Assembly (NCBI GenBank): GCA_018654575.1
Contig: JABILI010000084.1
Coordinates: 1 to 51,739 of the forward strand
DNA: 51,739 nt
Source of the DNA: Porticoccaceae bacterium
Lineage (GTDB): Bacteria > Pseudomonadota > Gammaproteobacteria > Pseudomonadales > Porticoccaceae
Direction of reading: 5' to 3'
The number at the start of each line of letters is the position of its first letter. Position 1 is the stretch's first letter. Both the position numbers and the translations under genes were made by a program. The notes under the pieces were generated by a model that worked only from the letters and a program-made list of their open reading frames with translations, did no database searches and had not been told where the DNA came from. This document shows, in pieces, positions 50,073 through 51,739 of this stretch.

Positions 50073-50155
50073 ATTACTAAATTTAATCTTTCTATTTTTG
50101 TAAGTTATCTTGCTAATATAGAGGTTAATTAGCTAACTTAATTTATAGGCTCCAA

Positions 50156-50197
50156 AGCCCCTCAAGACAACGTATCTATCAATTATCTCACTTAGGC
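50156..50197 (-). pseudogene. decayed 5' half of a second tRNA-Leu
   Basis: These 42 bases align without gaps to 50031-50072, the 5' half of the intact tRNA-Leu. The 11 bases over the anticodon loop and 3' stem are identical (CTTGAGGGGCT on the minus strand), and 29 of 42 match overall, including AATTG and TAGA of the D arm. No T arm or acceptor 3' strand follows. It lies between secG and the intact tRNA. Homology is seen directly; that it is a dead duplicate is inference. Confidence 0.7.
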
Positions 50198-50216
50198 TTA
50201 ACTACAATTTATAGAT

Positions 50217-50567
50217 TTACTGAGGGATTTTAGAGTCATCAGAACCCTCTACATCCAAACGAGGAAGTTCAGTTTCTAGAGCGTCCAACACTGGGACTGA
50301 TTGCAACTCAGGTAGAAGTACATCGTCAATGACCACTTTGTTTTTTGCTATCAACGCCAAACTAACGCTAGTGACAAAAAACACGGTCGCCAAGATAGCC
50401 GTCATCTTACTGAAAAAATTCCAACTACCGCCACTGCCAAAAACGGTCTGAGAAGCACCCGAGCCAAATGATGCTCCTGCTTCTGCGCCCTTACCTTGTT
50501 GAATTAAAATCAGGCCTATGAGCGCCACTGCGATTAAGAAGTGAAAGAATAAAATATATTGTTCCAT
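50217..50567 (-). CDS. secG: protein translocase subunit SecG
   Basis: 116 residues with two membrane helices (about 3-22 and 52-74) joined by the conserved Gly/Ala/Ser-rich cytoplasmic loop (QQGKGAEAGASFGSGASQTVFG). Part of SecYEG. The C-terminal acidic tail after residue 78 is variable. Sits 16 bases after tpiA and before tRNA-Leu, the standard order. Confidence 0.96.
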   Translation of the reverse strand: MEQYILFFHFLIAVALIGLILIQQGKGAEAGASFGSGASQTVFGSGGSWNFFSKMTAILATVFFVTSVSLALIAKNKVVIDDVLLPELQSVPVLDALETELPRLDVEGSDDSKIPQ

Positions 50568-50583
50568 TAGATCTGCCGTACCC

Positions 50584-51324
50584 TTATGTCATTAACTGTG
50601 CAATTTTTAAAAATTCATCAGCCTCTAATGAGGCGCCACCTACCAACCCACCATCAATATCGGGTTCCGCAAACAACTCTGCTGCATTGCTTGCTTTTAC
50701 GCTACCACCATAGAGCAGTGAAGTACCTATGCCACCAGGGCCTAACAGCTCTCTAATCACTATATGGACTAGCTGAGCTTCTTCTGGACTAGCCACCTCA
50801 CCTGTACCTATTGCCCAAACAGGTTCATAGGCTATAACTCCACGGCAAAGATTTTCTATTCCTACTTTGTCTTTTACTGCATTAATCTGCTTGGCAATCA
50901 CATCTAAGGTTAAACCCTGCTGCCTTTGTTGCAGTGTCTCTCCAACGCAAAGAATGGGAACTAGATCCGATCTCTGCGCAGCTTTAAATTTGTCTGCCAC
51001 CGCACCATCAACTTCACCGAACAATGTCCGTCTTTCTGAATGACCGACGAGTGTGTAATCACAACCAGTCTCTTTCAGCATATCAGCGGAAACTTCGCCA
51101 GTGAATGCGCCCGGCCCATGCTCTGACACGTTCTGTGCGCCCAATGCTATTGCGCTTCCCGATAATTCTGAGGCAACCAACCCTAAGTGCAAAGTAGGCG
51201 GGAAAATAGCTAGCTGCACACCGGCACAACTGTGTTCATTTTTAACCAACTGCCGCGCTAAGGCCACCGCTTCCGCGGCAGTGCCATGCATCTTCCAATT
51301 GCCCGCTATGAGCGGTTTAGCCAT
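50584..51324 (-). CDS. tpiA: triosephosphate isomerase
   Basis: Interconverts dihydroxyacetone phosphate and glyceraldehyde 3-phosphate. 246 residues; Asn9 and Lys11 in AGNWKMHG, the electrophile His95 in VGHSERR, the catalytic base Glu167 in AYEPVWAIGTG, and the phosphate-binding YGGSVK and GGLVGGASL segments. Between glmM and secG as in many gammaproteobacteria. Confidence 0.98.
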   Translation of the reverse strand: MAKPLIAGNWKMHGTAAEAVALARQLVKNEHSCAGVQLAIFPPTLHLGLVASELSGSAIALGAQNVSEHGPGAFTGEVSADMLKETGCDYTLVGHSERRTLFGEVDGAVADKFKAAQRSDLVPILCVGETLQQRQQGLTLDVIAKQINAVKDKVGIENLCRGVIAYEPVWAIGTGEVASPEEAQLVHIVIRELLGPGGIGTSLLYGGSVKASNAAELFAEPDIDGGLVGGASLEADEFLKIAQLMT

Positions 51325-51424
51325 CTCGATACATCCTTTTTGAGGTGCCTTGCAAAAGGGCGCAAAGCCTACCCGACAAACGATTATTTTACAACTGAGA
51401 AAAAGTCTTTTCCTGCACTATATC

Positions 51425-51739
51425 TCAGCCGACTTGCTGCTCGACGATTTTTGCTATCGCTTCCACCTGCCGTCTAACCAAGTCTTGATCTTCTCCTTCT
51501 ACCATCACTCGAATCAAAGGCTCTGTACCCGATGACCGCAATAACACGCGCCCTCGATCGCCCAGCTCTTTCTCAGCCGCAGCCACTGCCGAATTAATAG
51601 CTTTGTTATCGTCAATAGCAACCTTCTCCCGCAGTCGCACATTAATCATAATCTGGGGGAATTTTTGCATTCCCGCTTTAAGATCTGAAAGAGGCTTGCC
51701 GCTCTCACACAGGGCAAGAATCACTTGAAGCGCGCTCAC
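51425..51739 (-). CDS. glmM: phosphoglucosamine mutase, C-terminal part (5' end outside window)
   Basis: The last 104 residues of GlmM, which converts glucosamine-6-phosphate to glucosamine-1-phosphate for peptidoglycan and LPS. Diagnostic: SALQVILAL, GMQKFPQIMINVR and the phosphate-binding RSSGTEPLIRVMVEGED near the C-terminus. The frame is open to the window edge; the first visible codon (GTG) is internal valine, not a start. Confidence 0.95.
   Translation of the reverse strand: MSALQVILALCESGKPLSDLKAGMQKFPQIMINVRLREKVAIDDNKAINSAVAAAEKELGDRGRVLLRSSGTEPLIRVMVEGEDQDLVRRQVEAIAKIVEQQVG

Overview
The window reads as one contiguous stretch of chromosome from a gammaproteobacterium. Gene order and proteins (hemCDXY, lptM-lysA-dapF-DUF484, grpE-dnaK-dnaJ-dapB-carA-carB-greA, tpiA-secG-tRNA-Leu, tRNA-fMet-rimP-nusA-infB-rbfA-truB-rpsO-pnp) match the pattern known from Pseudomonas, Cellvibrio and relatives. 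The moderate base composition and short intergenic gaps would suit a marine lineage such as SAR92/Porticoccaceae, but that placement is inference. There are no insertion sequences, CRISPR arrays, phage genes or toxin-antitoxin pairs. Nearly every gene is a housekeeping gene. The interest lies in regulatory RNA between genes and in one small variable segment.

Layout. 1-2040: 3' part of an M3 oligopeptidase. 2038-6176 (minus): hemC-hemD-hemX-hemY. 6340-8106: argH meets cyaY tail to tail with no gap. 8215-11173 (plus): lptM (a 46-residue lipoprotein), lysA, dapF, DUF484; rnr abuts from the other side. 13937-17539 (minus): rpsP-rimM-trmD-rplS and ffh. 17657-19819 (plus): ypjD and a CorB/CorC-type membrane protein. 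19816-21163 (minus): DUF1289, gamma-carbonic-anhydrase-like protein and CoA-type Nudix, head to head with a second Nudix. 21810-24517: grxD, then argD-argF behind a terminator-containing leader. 24526-34457 (minus): greA, carB, carA, dapB, dnaJ, dnaK, grpE. 34633-36306: recN. 36384-45439 (minus): the nusA/infB operon led by initiator tRNA. 45587-49731: djlA, a FAD-linked oxidase, a TauD-like dioxygenase and a small CPBP protease. 49988 to the end (minus): tRNA-Leu(GAG), a decayed tRNA-Leu half, secG, tpiA and the 3' end of glmM.

How it works together. The genes cover tetrapyrrole synthesis, arginine and pyrimidine supply (argH, argD, argF, carAB), diaminopimelate/lysine (dapB, dapF, lysA), protein targeting (ffh, secG), chaperones, and the transcription/translation/RNA-decay machinery. 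Heat-shock control is directly readable: grpE and dnaK each have a sigma-32-type promoter. The nusA operon starts at a near-consensus promoter in front of tRNA-fMet and passes two terminators before rimP.

Most notable observations: (1) a promoter, a three-way-junction RNA and a strong intrinsic terminator, in that order, ahead of carA, with a possible antiterminator pairing; (2) a similar terminator-in-leader arrangement ahead of argD; (3) a truncated, decayed copy of tRNA-Leu exactly collinear with the intact tRNA-Leu beside it; (4) a four-gene segment between the two tRNA genes in a locus that is usually compact.
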